From: a virus | Direction: 5' to 3' (one strand) | DNA length: 43,612 bases | IMG/VR virus record: IMGVR_UViG_3300037847_006885 | Location: 1-43,612 of that record | In this document: positions 23,999 to 32,564 of the stretch, in pieces | How positions within the stretch are numbered: position 1 is the first letter of the stretch | Layout of the letters: the number at the start of each line of letters is the position of its first letter | Position numbers and translations under genes: made by a program | Notes under the pieces: generated by a model | The model's database searches: none | What the model was told of the DNA's origin: nothing | The model's input: only the letters and a program-made list of their open reading frames with translations

Positions 23999-24457
23999 AT
24001 GACCACCAAAATTTACGCACCCAGTGGTATTAAAATTACTGTGTTGTCAGTCCATGACGACGGTGAATACTTCATGGTTCGGTCCGACACCTCAGGTAAG
24101 GTCTTTTTCGCTCATTGTGACCAGGTCATTGACCCAGTAGAAGATAAAAGTTCTGAAGTCGACGAAAATCGAGGGTTAAACCGCCGGAATCGACGAAAAG
24201 TTTCTAGCGCACCTCAGGAAAAGAAAGTTCTTGTGCAGCCCGTCAAACCTGTGGACAGCCGAGTCAACCTCAATACGCTCACCGCTGAAGGTCTCACTCA
24301 AGTGCTTCCTGGTGTCGGAATTAAGACTGCTAAAGAGATTATTGAACTCAAGCAGACTCTTCCTGGTGAAAAATTCATTAAGTTAGATCAGCTTAAGTCT
24401 GTTAAACGTATTGATTGGGACGAAGTTTTTGCTACAGGAGAAGTGTTTGTAGAATAA
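23999..24457 (+). CDS. ComEA-type helix-hairpin-helix protein
   Basis: The start is ATG 23999; GTG 23990 is an alternative. The 152-residue protein has a small beta domain first (about residues 1-50, ending FFAHCDQV), a basic linker (NRRNRRK), then a helix-hairpin-helix pair. The pair reads VNLNTLTAEGLTQVLPGVG, KTAKEIIELK and KSVKRIDWDEVF (about residues 87-145). ComEA-like HhH domains bind DNA non-specifically. Located next to head-completion candidates, a role in DNA handling at the portal or connector is a reasonable inference. Confidence 0.7.
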   Translation: MTTKIYAPSGIKITVLSVHDDGEYFMVRSDTSGKVFFAHCDQVIDPVEDKSSEVDENRGLNRRNRRKVSSAPQEKKVLVQPVKPVDSRVNLNTLTAEGLTQVLPGVGIKTAKEIIELKQTLPGEKFIKLDQLKSVKRIDWDEVFATGEVFVE

Positions 24458-24478
24458 TAAATATATGATCAATAAATC

Positions 24479-25099
24479 GTGGCGCAGTTAACCCAGCAAG
24501 AACTTGAGCAGATCCAGAGTTATCTAGCTCAACAGGGTGTAACTTTTAACGCCACGACGACTGACGCTACCAAGCGTGAAGTTATTTACGCGGCGATCAA
24601 TCAGATTACGCGTAACCCTGCTCAGGTCTTCGGTTACAAGCTTGATGACTACAACTTCAGTCGTGTTGCGTATCACCTTGCTTATAACATTGCCACTGTT
24701 CCTGCTGGTGACTACGCAAGACTTTTAGAAGCGTGTAACAGCATTCCTAGTGAGTTCTATAACGACAAAATTGTTCAGCAGATCGAGCGCTGTGAAGACG
24801 CGGAGCGTTTGACTGAGCTTGCCACCGGGCGAGCAACGAGTCGTCAAGAGACGATCTTGGGTGACGTTCAACGTTCAATCAACATTCAGGACAAGCGCGA
24901 GACGGCGCGAATCTGGCGTGAGAACTATATGTATGAGTGTGATCGTTTGGCACAGATGCTTTACGTTCCTAACTACCGAGACCCAGTTGCCTCTAGGTAC
25001 AGATTCGAAAGGTCAGGAGGTGAGTTTATACAAGCTATTCCTGGTCCTCCTGATGTATCACGCTCTGACAGAATTTATTTTAGAGATAATTGGCGCTAA
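24479..25099 (+). CDS. Probable head-tail connector/adaptor
   Basis: The 206-residue protein starts at GTG 24479. It is largely helical and contains LDDYNFSRVAYHLAYNIATVP and DAERLTELATGRATSRQETILGDV-type segments. Its C-terminus is short and beta-like, ending in DRIYFRDNWR. Length and placement after the capsid block resemble small adaptor or tail-tube-A proteins of podoviruses. No signature confirms this. Confidence 0.4.
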   Translation: MAQLTQQELEQIQSYLAQQGVTFNATTTDATKREVIYAAINQITRNPAQVFGYKLDDYNFSRVAYHLAYNIATVPAGDYARLLEACNSIPSEFYNDKIVQQIERCEDAERLTELATGRATSRQETILGDVQRSINIQDKRETARIWRENYMYECDRLAQMLYVPNYRDPVASRYRFERSGGEFIQAIPGPPDVSRSDRIYFRDNWR

Positions 25100-25102
25100 A
25101 CT

Positions 25103-25115
25103 AATTTTAGAAAAG
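25103..25115 (+). promoter_or_regulatory. Leader motif AATTTTAGAAAAG (copy 1)
   Basis: The motif ends 13 bases before a GTG start at 25129. The same TTTAGAAAAG core, at identical spacing, precedes the GTG starts at 32565 and 42231. Confidence 0.4.
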
Positions 25116-25128
25116 CGCTTATTTAACC

Positions 25129-26787
25129 GTGTCTAGAGCTGAACGTAGTGCGGATATGGTTCGCCAAGCACAATTAGTGCTTGGGCAAATGCTTGAAGAC
25201 TCACCAGTAGGGCAGCGACTTTTAAGGGGGTTGGGTATCACCCCTGAAATGTCTCGTGCTATTAAACAACGTTTAGAGGCTGCTAAGCCTACAGCTATCG
25301 GTGACGCTGTACGGGAGTCGGGTGGTATCACGATGGGTTCACGTAGTGTTCCATCAATGCGTGATCTCGGCGCAGCACCTGTTCCTGAGTTCCCAGTTCC
25401 TGCGGGTTCTCCACAAATTCGTCGCTTACAACAACTTCGTCGAGAGATTGGGGCTCCTCAAGGCCCTCGCGAGTCGACTGCAGCAGACTATATCTTCCAG
25501 CCCGCTATTCGCGGGATGCAGTACCCGGCTGGTTCAGTAGCCGAAGGTTCTATGTTCTCTGCTCGTGGTAAGTACACCGCACCAGGGACCAAGATTGGTG
25601 GTCGCCAAATGAGCGGTGATTACCCTTCCTCTCCTATGCCTCAGGTTGAGCCGCCTGTAACTGCGCGGATGCCTGAAGGTCAAATGCAAATTGATCTTCG
25701 TAGTAATGAACAACTTCTGGGAGATACAGCTCCCATGACTTCACCTCCTGTACCAGGTTCACCTGGTGCTTCGGCTCGAATGGCAGGCCAAGGTCGTTTA
25801 GTTCGTTCTCCTGGTGGAGAAGTGATTGAATATCAAGCTCCTCGTCAGGCTCCTGGCGCAAATCCTCGTATGGAAATGCCTGAGGATCCCATGCGTCCTC
25901 AAGGTGTCCGCATGGTTGACCTGAACACTGAGTTCACCATGGATGCTGCTCAACGTCGTAATGCGTTGATGACGGGACTTGGTTTAGGAACCATCGGAGT
26001 TGGGGCCATGCTTCGTCGCCCTGAGCAAAATAATCCTGCTCCTGAACCGTTAGTTCCTCCTACAGTTGCTCCTCTTGGTGAAACGCCTGAAAATCCCTCA
26101 GGTGCTACAGAAGGAGAACTACCTTCAACTGGATTGCAAGGAGAAGCAATGGCTCCTGCTGGAGTTATCCCCACCAATCCTCCTGTTACCACAACGCCAG
26201 CGCCGGATCTAACTCCTGAGGAAGCAGCAGCTATTGCGCAAAATACAAGTCGAGTAGTTACAGCAATGCAACAAGCTGATCCTGCCTCGTCTTCTGCTGT
26301 TCGCGCTCTTGCTCCTCGCGATCCTTCCTCTTATCGCAATATTGGCGAGTATTACGCAGATCAACGTCGTTTTGTAGACGCGATGGATCAAGGCCGGATG
26401 AAAGATATCGTCCAGATGATCGGTGCCTCCCAAAGAGACGAGGTAATGGCAAACAACATGATGACATGGGCTAAGCGACACCCTGTTTTGGCTTATCAGC
26501 TGGCAAATCGAGAGGGAATGGTGAACCCAGCTCAAAATCAGCAAAGCGGACAACAGTTAACTACTTCCACAGTTGGCTCTTCCATGGGAGACAACAACGA
26601 AGCCTCTGCTATTGGGCAGGCAAACGCAGCCGCGTCTCAGGTGAACACGATGGAAGCAAGCAGCGAACTTGAGGCCGCTAACCTCCGTCAACGTAACAAC
26701 GAGTTGATCGAAGCAAATCGTCCCATTGTTCGTCCCCAACTCAGCCGTGCTGAGGAGTTCCTTCTTCGTAGAACTGGTCGTCTCTGA
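25129..26787 (+). CDS. Large Pro/Gln/Arg-rich structural protein
   Basis: The 552-residue product begins at GTG 25129. A helical N-terminus (residues 1-55) is followed by a long disordered Pro/Gly/Met/Arg region. One hydrophobic stretch, LMTGLGLGTIGVGAMLRR (about residues 280-297), could span a membrane. The end is Gln/Asn/Ala-rich and helical. Disorder plus a single hydrophobic segment resembles ejected internal virion proteins. No family is recognised. Confidence 0.5.
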   Translation: MSRAERSADMVRQAQLVLGQMLEDSPVGQRLLRGLGITPEMSRAIKQRLEAAKPTAIGDAVRESGGITMGSRSVPSMRDLGAAPVPEFPVPAGSPQIRRLQQLRREIGAPQGPRESTAADYIFQPAIRGMQYPAGSVAEGSMFSARGKYTAPGTKIGGRQMSGDYPSSPMPQVEPPVTARMPEGQMQIDLRSNEQLLGDTAPMTSPPVPGSPGASARMAGQGRLVRSPGGEVIEYQAPRQAPGANPRMEMPEDPMRPQGVRMVDLNTEFTMDAAQRRNALMTGLGLGTIGVGAMLRRPEQNNPAPEPLVPPTVAPLGETPENPSGATEGELPSTGLQGEAMAPAGVIPTNPPVTTTPAPDLTPEEAAAIAQNTSRVVTAMQQADPASSSAVRALAPRDPSSYRNIGEYYADQRRFVDAMDQGRMKDIVQMIGASQRDEVMANNMMTWAKRHPVLAYQLANREGMVNPAQNQQSGQQLTTSTVGSSMGDNNEASAIGQANAAASQVNTMEASSELEAANLRQRNNELIEANRPIVRPQLSRAEEFLLRRTGRL

Positions 26788-26789
26788 TT

Positions 26790-27329
26790 ATGTCTGATTT
26801 TATTTTCGATGCAGCTCCTGATTTAGCAGGCGCTTATACCTCAGCAGCATCTTCTTACAATCCTCAACCTAAGCCTGAAAATCGAGCTGAGACTGCAACT
26901 GATTACATTCGAGCAGCCACCAACATCCTCGGCGGTGTGGACGATGTCGTCCGCGCTTTCAAAGGTAAACCCCGTCGACCATCATTTCAGCCTGGTGCGA
27001 TAAATTTTGGTCAAGCTGACGTTGATGCGTTTGGACTGCCCAAGGGTTTTGAACCACCGAATTACTCTGATGTTATGTCAGGGGGATCAGAACGAGACGC
27101 TGAGTCAGTGCCAGAAGAGACTGATCCTTTTACTGCAGCTGTCGAGAGTGCTCCGGAAGCGGTTATCGGTGATGAAGTAGAAGTTCCTATTTTTGATGAG
27201 GGGACTAATGAAGTTGTTCGTTTTCCTCGAAAATTTTTGGAAAAGCACAACTATAAAATCATCCAAGAAGGTGGACAGCTTAAGGGTTACATAAGACCAG
27301 ACGGCACTAAGGTCTTGTACACAAAATGA
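26790..27329 (+). CDS. Hypothetical structural protein
   Basis: A 179-residue acidic protein beginning two bases after the previous stop. The N-terminus resembles flexible virion proteins (Ser, Ala, Tyr, Pro). The C-terminal part from about residue 135 (PIFDEGTNEVVRFPRKFLEKHNYKI..) alternates like a small beta-domain and ends KVLYTK. No family match is known. Operon position suggests the tail or an internal protein. Confidence 0.5.
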   Translation: MSDFIFDAAPDLAGAYTSAASSYNPQPKPENRAETATDYIRAATNILGGVDDVVRAFKGKPRRPSFQPGAINFGQADVDAFGLPKGFEPPNYSDVMSGGSERDAESVPEETDPFTAAVESAPEAVIGDEVEVPIFDEGTNEVVRFPRKFLEKHNYKIIQEGGQLKGYIRPDGTKVLYTK

Positions 27330-27361
27330 TCTACACTGTTATTACTAAGGCATAGCGGAAC

Positions 27362-27919
27362 GTGGCATCTACCTCCACAAACAAGCAACCCATGATGGTG
27401 GACCGCCCTTTTTTAAGGGGAGCCACCCTCAACAGTTCCACGCCTACTGTTGATCCGATCAACCCTGTATTCCAGAACTTAGTGCAACTCGTCCGTGTGG
27501 GTGATCTCCCTACTGAGGACGGAGCGATCGTCGAAGATATTTTTGTCAGCTCAAAAGAAGCTTATCCAGACGACAGCGGTATGCGAGCTGCTTCTTTTGG
27601 CATTTACGCTTATATGCCTAACCAGTCAGCTCCTTCTACGGCTGTTCCACTTCAAATCAGCACCTTCACAGTTGGTTTATCAGGATCTACTTTCGGTTTG
27701 ATTCAACGCATTGAACTACCTAAGGTCATTGCTCCTACTCCGAATACTGGTTTCACCGATCAAATCCGACCTATTGAGCTAGGTGCTTCTGAAGCTCTTT
27801 ATCTTGAAAAAGGATATATTCTTGCCGTTGGTCAAATCCCTGCTCCTGACGCAGTTTCAGTGTCAGGTGGCATGAGTGCTTCAGGTATTGATATTTTTGC
27901 TCAAGGCGGCTTCTATTGA
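27362..27919 (+). CDS. Probable tail/neck structural protein
   Basis: The 185-residue protein uses a GTG start at 27362. It is beta-rich and Pro/Ser/Gly-rich with a Val/Leu core such as LQISTFTVGLSGSTFGLIQ. The 3' gene starts four bases after its stop. The composition fits a small virion surface or tail protein, without a named family. Confidence 0.5.
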   Translation: MASTSTNKQPMMVDRPFLRGATLNSSTPTVDPINPVFQNLVQLVRVGDLPTEDGAIVEDIFVSSKEAYPDDSGMRAASFGIYAYMPNQSAPSTAVPLQISTFTVGLSGSTFGLIQRIELPKVIAPTPNTGFTDQIRPIELGASEALYLEKGYILAVGQIPAPDAVSVSGGMSASGIDIFAQGGFY

Positions 27920-27922
27920 TCT

Positions 27923-29491
27923 GTGTCAAAAAGAAAGAAAGGTTCTGATTATTTCGGTTGGGACAACCACCGTCCGAAAAAATCAGACTTTCGTTTCGGC
28001 AATGTAAAAGGCGCTTCTTCGGCATACAGTCTTAGTAGACCTATGCCGTGGGAGCAAAAGTTTCGTCCTGATCAGAATCTGAAAGATTTCAGCATTCTCT
28101 TCGACTACAACTACGCCTCGATGTGGACGAGGTGGAGAAGAGGATACGAACTATATATGTATGCCAACCAAGCTATGGAAGGCATTAACTACACTTTCAG
28201 ATACGCCATTAACGGTCAAGCAGGTTCTGGAGGCACTGAGTTGCCTGGTGTTTGTTATATGTATCCGTCCTCTAAGCAGGACATGGCTATGCGTATGACG
28301 GTCATACGCCCCAGAGATAGCTTCAACTTTCTTGACGTCGGTCTTTCCATTAAAAGTGTTTCTACTTATGACGCTACTAATCGGATTATTGCAGTTGAAT
28401 TAAGTAGTAATTTTGGGGCACCAGTTGCTTTCTTCACTGGAGAGGTTCTGTCTGACAGATTCAACTCAGACGGCACTCCTAAGAGTAAGTACGGAAATTA
28501 TACAGTCGTCGCTGTGGGCACAAAAGCTGCTGGGCCTAATGTGCCTAGTCCTGTTCCTATACAAGACACTCTTTTCTTATCAGTCACTGAAGACACAAGC
28601 TGGACTACTGAGGATGGCGTAGGTTTTACTACGCCAGCAGAAAACCCTACTCCAGGAGACTTTTTCAGCACCGCGATGAGATTTGGCTGTAATTGTCCCG
28701 ACTATCTAGCTAGAGAGGATTTTAATCTTTATAAATATGCTTCTAAGAAAAGTTATCCGTACACAGGTGTTCAGGATTTGAAACCTGGTATTTATGACGC
28801 GGGCACAACTACAACTTCTGGCCCACGTCAAACAGATACTCGTGACATGCCGGGTTTCACCCGTGACTTTGGTTTTATATACACGAAAAGACTATTAGGG
28901 TTACCTGAGTACAAAGACAGTGCTGATTCTTCTTACTCAGACCCAAACCTTCTCTTCTTTCAGCCAAGGTTTTGTAAACACATATACGCCTCGTGGTGGG
29001 ATATGCAAAATAGATTCCCTTCTTACTCATACCTCGATGATCTTTTGGTACAACCATCTGATGAACCGATGGATGAACGGTATAGAGAATATTTCGATAG
29101 AAATTTAGCTAAACAAACTGACTTCTTATACCAGGTAGATAATCTCAACTGGTGGTCAAAATATTCTCCTTTCAAGGACGATCTTCCTGTTCACATGATG
29201 TATTCGGATATGTTTCCGACCATGGTCAAGGTGCTGAATTTCGACACTCTTGCGTCCGGTGATGTACCCAACGTGGTAGCTAGTGGTTTTTCGATGTTTG
29301 ACATCGATACTTTTAACCCTCTACAACCAATTCCACCTGAAAATCGGCCAATAGTGGATGGAGGTATCTACGACGACGGTGTCACCATAAGTGGGAGTTT
29401 GTCTGTACTTACTTATGATGGAGGCGAGTATTTCAACGGCTCTCCGCTGCCCCCTCTCTTTAGACCGCAAGTAAACGGAGGTACTTATTAA
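27923..29491 (+). CDS. Large virion protein with a SWIM-like zinc motif
   Basis: The 522-residue protein starts at GTG 27923. It is rich in aromatic residues and has a long Tyr/Asp/Phe N-terminal domain. FGCNCPDY gives Cys256 and Cys258, and RFCKHIYASWW gives Cys351 and His353. CxC followed far downstream by CxH is the SWIM zinc-finger ligand pattern, here with an unusually long spacer of about 92 residues. Similar CxCPD..CKHI pairs occur in structural proteins of marine phages. Its size suits a tail-tube or tail-hub protein. Confidence 0.55.
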   Translation: MSKRKKGSDYFGWDNHRPKKSDFRFGNVKGASSAYSLSRPMPWEQKFRPDQNLKDFSILFDYNYASMWTRWRRGYELYMYANQAMEGINYTFRYAINGQAGSGGTELPGVCYMYPSSKQDMAMRMTVIRPRDSFNFLDVGLSIKSVSTYDATNRIIAVELSSNFGAPVAFFTGEVLSDRFNSDGTPKSKYGNYTVVAVGTKAAGPNVPSPVPIQDTLFLSVTEDTSWTTEDGVGFTTPAENPTPGDFFSTAMRFGCNCPDYLAREDFNLYKYASKKSYPYTGVQDLKPGIYDAGTTTTSGPRQTDTRDMPGFTRDFGFIYTKRLLGLPEYKDSADSSYSDPNLLFFQPRFCKHIYASWWDMQNRFPSYSYLDDLLVQPSDEPMDERYREYFDRNLAKQTDFLYQVDNLNWWSKYSPFKDDLPVHMMYSDMFPTMVKVLNFDTLASGDVPNVVASGFSMFDIDTFNPLQPIPPENRPIVDGGIYDDGVTISGSLSVLTYDGGEYFNGSPLPPLFRPQVNGGTY

Positions 29492-30238
29492 ATGACATCC
29501 ACCCCGGTAACCATACTTTCGAAGCGGTCTGGTAACGCAGCTGATAGACCGCTTACAACCACAGTTCAAGCTGGAGAGTTAGCGTTAAATTTCGCAGGTG
29601 CGGAGAATGGTCTTTATTTCAAAGATTCTGCCGGTGCTATTAGAAAAGTTGCTGGCACTCATTATGGGACTAATGCCCCTAATTCTTCACCCGCAGGGGA
29701 GACAGGTAACTCGGTTGGAGAGGTTTGGGTAAGCTCAAGCGCCCCTTATTACCTACAGGTGTGGACGGGAGCTTCATGGCAAAAAGTCGGTGCAGCTTTT
29801 GCTGATGTATCAACTCAAGCCAACGTAACGATCGCATCGGGAGCGTTATCAGCCAACGGTGCAATCCTTGCTTCAGGAGCATTATCAGCCAACGGTGCAA
29901 TCCTTGCTTCGGGAGCACTTTCGGCAAATGGTGCCGTTCTTGCATCTGGAGCATTATCTGCTGATGGTGCAATACTTGCCTCCGGAGCTTTGTCAGCTAA
30001 CGGCGCAGTACTTGCTTCTGGTGCTCTTTCCGCCAATGGTGCTGTTTTTGCCTCAGGATCTTTATCTGCCGATGGGGCTATTCTTGCATCTGGTGTTATT
30101 ACTGCTACGGGTGTTCCTGTCGCAGGTATATACACCGGAGGTTTCCCAGCCGTAGGCGACATAGGAACTTTAATCTATAGAAATGATGCACCCAGCGGTC
30201 TTTATATTTCTGTTAATGGAGGCTGGGCTCTTACCTAA
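29492..30238 (+). CDS. Tail fibre with 12-residue ASG repeats
   Basis: In this 248-residue protein, the N-terminal attachment-like part (RPLTTTVQAGELALNFA, then GLYFKDSAGAIRKVAG) is typical of phage fibres. The middle has seven near-perfect 12-residue repeats ASGALSANGAIL plus one diverged copy (about residues 115-210). The C-terminus is short (GLYISVNGGWALT). Repeat length suggests a regular trimeric stalk. It begins directly after the previous TAA and overlaps the next convergent gene by eight bases. Confidence 0.75.
   Translation: MTSTPVTILSKRSGNAADRPLTTTVQAGELALNFAGAENGLYFKDSAGAIRKVAGTHYGTNAPNSSPAGETGNSVGEVWVSSSAPYYLQVWTGASWQKVGAAFADVSTQANVTIASGALSANGAILASGALSANGAILASGALSANGAVLASGALSADGAILASGALSANGAVLASGALSANGAVFASGSLSADGAILASGVITATGVPVAGIYTGGFPAVGDIGTLIYRNDAPSGLYISVNGGWALT
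29834..30121 (+). repeat. 36-base tandem coding repeat, eight units
   Basis: Eight consecutive 36-base units encode ASGALSANGAIL-type repeats. Units 1 and 2 differ at only two positions, while later units differ at many silent sites. This implies expansion at different times. Confidence 0.85.
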
Positions 30239-30764
30239 GAGTGCTTTTAAGCATCCAAGCTCCTTTAAACATATGTTTTACAACGTCAGCTAGAGCGTTA
30301 GACACATCAGGAGCACCGACCTTTTCGGATAACTCGTAGATATCTTTTGCCATGTATCCACCGTCCTCAAGGTTTTTGAGGTAAGTGAGCAAACTCTCTT
30401 TAGCTTCGTAAGTAGTAATAGTTTTAAATTCAGGGTAAGCACCAAGTAAACCTTTTTGACACATAGGCATCAAGTAGTCCATAGAACGTACCATTTCGGA
30501 CAAAGTATCAAAGTCTTCTTGATGTTCTTGATATTGTTTTTTTAAAAATTTATGTACTGCCAAGAAGAAAGGAGCTTCAACGTTTAAATGCAGAAGGTGA
30601 GCCTGCATATTCAAGTGAAATAAAAAAGAAGCCAGCTTGACGAGCGAACGAATCAACTCATCAACACCAGCTTCTACGTCATCTTTCACGTCTGGCTCAG
30701 CAGATTTAAGCTGCTCTGCAGCTAATTGCTGTTGATACAAATCTTCCAGAGTGAGAGATTCCAT
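30231..30764 (-). CDS. Dps/ferritin-like protein
   Basis: The 177-residue all-helical protein matches Dps ferroxidase spacing: His59, then His71 twelve residues later, Asp86 (+15) and Glu90 (+19), within LLHLNVEAPFFLAVHKFL and DFDTLSEMVRSM. The Asp normally four residues after the second His is Lys75 here. The C-terminal helix carries KGAWMLKSTL, as in Dps. Dps proteins form 12-mers that oxidise iron and shield DNA. Here it may protect the infected cell or phage DNA from oxidative damage. The Lys substitution may weaken iron binding. Confidence 0.7.
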   Translation of the reverse strand: MESLTLEDLYQQQLAAEQLKSAEPDVKDDVEAGVDELIRSLVKLASFLFHLNMQAHLLHLNVEAPFFLAVHKFLKKQYQEHQEDFDTLSEMVRSMDYLMPMCQKGLLGAYPEFKTITTYEAKESLLTYLKNLEDGGYMAKDIYELSEKVGAPDVSNALADVVKHMFKGAWMLKSTLR

Positions 30765-30776
30765 TTACATTAGCGA

Positions 30777-31082
30777 TCACATTTCACACACTTTAGCTTC
30801 TTCTTCCTGCTGGTTGAGGTGTTCTTGGAGAGCATCAATATTGATGCGGAAAAGTGACTTCACGCCGTTGGGCTGAAGATTCACATAACAGTTCTTGGGC
30901 CAACCGCCAGGTTGACGACTCTCAGTCAGAGAGATTCGTTTGCGAACAAACCCCGTGGAGCAATTAAGCAGTTCAGCGGTCTGAGCGATTGTAAGCAGCT
31001 TCTGTGATTCCATACCAAAGGTGTCGTTGAGTAACCGCAACGACAAAAGATTAGCACCGTCTTCAAGAAAGTCAGCCTGCAT
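30777..31082 (-). CDS. HTH DNA-binding protein (excisionase/HTH_17-like)
   Basis: The 101-residue frame includes an HTH from about residue 28: KLLTIAQTAELLNCSTGFVRKR. This is the helix pattern of MerR/excisionase-like HTH_17 domains, followed by a wing-like WPKNCYVNLQPNGVK-type segment and FRINIDALQEHL. The start may instead be the internal ATG at codon 24, which begins close to the domain. It is upstream of the Dps-like gene on the same strand, a likely two-gene unit. No integrase is visible to make it an excisionase. Confidence 0.65.
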   Translation of the reverse strand: MQADFLEDGANLLSLRLLNDTFGMESQKLLTIAQTAELLNCSTGFVRKRISLTESRQPGGWPKNCYVNLQPNGVKSLFRINIDALQEHLNQQEEEAKVCEM

Positions 31083-31141
31083 AATCGGTTAAACATCTTT
31101 GTGGCTGAAGTCTTTAGAATTAGTCCAGACTTCGAGCGAAA

Positions 31142-31393
31142 ATGGCTAAGATTCGTATCGCTGGAGAGGCTTTTTCAGGCTATAACAAGCCGAAACGAGA
31201 CGTGCAAGGGGGCAAAAAGTTCGCCGTGGCCGCGAAAGAGGGAGACAAGGTGCGTCTTGTCCGCTTTGGGGACGCAAACATGACCATCAAAAAAGACGAC
31301 CCAGAGAGGCGTCGTAGTTTTAGAGCAAGGCACAAATGTGACGAGAAGAAGTCAAAACTGACCGCTGGTTACTGGTCCTGTAAAGCATGGTGA
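31142..31393 (+). CDS. DUF5754-like conserved viral small protein
   Basis: The 83-residue protein has KVRLVRFGDANMTIKKDD (residues about 37-54) then RRRSFRARHKCDEKKSK and TAGYWSCKAW at the end. This ending is shared by a family of small proteins in marine phages and large DNA viruses (DUF5754-type). The family's role is unknown. It is basic with two conserved Cys. Confidence 0.7.
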   Translation: MAKIRIAGEAFSGYNKPKRDVQGGKKFAVAAKEGDKVRLVRFGDANMTIKKDDPERRRSFRARHKCDEKKSKLTAGYWSCKAW

Positions 31394-31455
31394 GCATATA
31401 GTAACACTATTTGTGTGAAAAAGCTGACCTAGACTTATAGATATGCGGATGTGTC

Positions 31456-31698
31456 ATGGACGACACCGGTCACGTCAGTGTAAGCCTCACGCTTGAAGAC
31501 GAATTTACGCTTACACGGATTAAAAACTCTGCTAAAGAACTCAAAGGCAAGGATCGCGATCAATATCTGTGGGATCGGATTGTCCGGTTTGTTTGCAGGG
31601 AGCGTGCCTATAAATTCGTCGCAGATGAACTCGGAGTCATTATCGACCCTAACATTGGAGTATTCGACGAATACGAAGAGGATGACAGTCTCGCCTAA
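31456..31698 (+). CDS. NblA-like phycobilisome degradation protein
   Basis: An 80-residue protein with LTLEDEFTL (residues 11-19) and RERAYKF (48-54). The stretch from residue 11 to 54 lines up without gaps with the remembered NblA pattern LTLEQEFxL...KENLFKQ, with hydrophobic positions kept between. NblA is the small adaptor that directs ClpC-dependent breakdown of phycobilisomes, and NblA genes are known in cyanophages. Identification rests on short motif similarity, not on a search. Its end overlaps the lysozyme start by 17 bases. Confidence 0.55.
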   Translation: MDDTGHVSVSLTLEDEFTLTRIKNSAKELKGKDRDQYLWDRIVRFVCRERAYKFVADELGVIIDPNIGVFDEYEEDDSLA

Positions 31699-32533
31699 TG
31701 CTCGTAATTGGTTAAACGCTATATCTGCGGCGGAAGGAACTACCAGAAATGGTAAAGTTCAGTACAACATTATGTTCGGTGGAGGTACTTTTAACGACCT
31801 CAGTAAACACCCCGATACAGTTATAGATAGTGGACGTTACCGAAGCGCTGCTGCTGGTGCATATCAGTTTATGCCTGCCACCTACAGGGGAGTCGCGAGA
31901 GATCTAAATCTCCAAGACTTTAGCCCTGAGTCTCAAGATCAAGCTGCTTTAGAGCTTATCCGACGCCGAGGCGTGGATCCTGACAGAGACCCGATTACTC
32001 GTGAGAACGTTGCGAAATTAGCTCCCGAGTGGGCAGCTTTGCCAACTCTCTCCGGCAAAAGTTTTTACAACCAACCAGTTAAATCCTTCGAATTTGTTTC
32101 TAGAGCTGGAGGTAACCCTTACTTGACTCCACAAGAGGCAGCTCCTTCAAAACCACCTGAACCGGTTCAGGTCGCAAAGTCTCCTGCTGGAGAATCTAAA
32201 ACAGCTAAAACTGGACAAGAATTACCTTCTCAAGGCTTTACCGAGCAAGAACTAGTCCTTTTAAAAATGGCAACTAAACTTTTAGAAAGCCAGAATCAAC
32301 TAGGGGGCGCATCAGAGGGTCAGGTTGTATCTCTCAATTTCCCTCAGCCTGAGGCTTCCACAGCTGATCAAATTGCTTCGCGTTTAGTTGAATACTTGAA
32401 ATCGAAAGAATCCGAAGAACCAAAGAATCCATATTCCATATTTGCTCAAGACCCTCTTAAGAACATGAATGCCCTTGCTGCGCAGTCATCTAGAAGCGCC
32501 AGTAACTTTAGGCCAGGAAGATCGGTTATATAA
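31682..32533 (+). CDS. Lysozyme/muramidase-like protein (GH24/GH104 type)
   Basis: I choose ATG 31682, overlapping the NblA-like gene, because homology begins there. The 283-residue protein starts NARNWLNAISAAEGT, where Glu18 is the expected catalytic Glu, and has the substrate-binding SAAAGAYQFMPATYRG (about residues 55-70). This is the phage muramidase fold that cuts peptidoglycan. After about residue 150 there is a Pro/Ser/Gln-rich tail ending in a basic motif, which is unusual for a free endolysin and suggests a virion-borne lysozyme. Confidence 0.75.
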   Translation: MTVSPNARNWLNAISAAEGTTRNGKVQYNIMFGGGTFNDLSKHPDTVIDSGRYRSAAAGAYQFMPATYRGVARDLNLQDFSPESQDQAALELIRRRGVDPDRDPITRENVAKLAPEWAALPTLSGKSFYNQPVKSFEFVSRAGGNPYLTPQEAAPSKPPEPVQVAKSPAGESKTAKTGQELPSQGFTEQELVLLKMATKLLESQNQLGGASEGQVVSLNFPQPEASTADQIASRLVEYLKSKESEEPKNPYSIFAQDPLKNMNALAAQSSRSASNFRPGRSVI

Positions 32534-32539
32534 CTGTAT

Positions 32540-32551
32540 AATTTAGAAAAG
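32540..32551 (+). promoter_or_regulatory. Leader motif AATTTAGAAAAG (copy 2) with TATAAT
   Basis: TATAAT at 32537-32542 merges into AATTTAGAAAAG. The motif ends 13 bases before the GTG at 32565. Confidence 0.4.
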
Positions 32552-32564
32552 AAGTTATAGCGAA

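Noticed and set aside
29815-30162. Antisense 115-codon ORF across the fibre repeats
   Set aside because: It is produced by the repetitive sense repeat with Ala/Ser codons; low complexity and no start signal.
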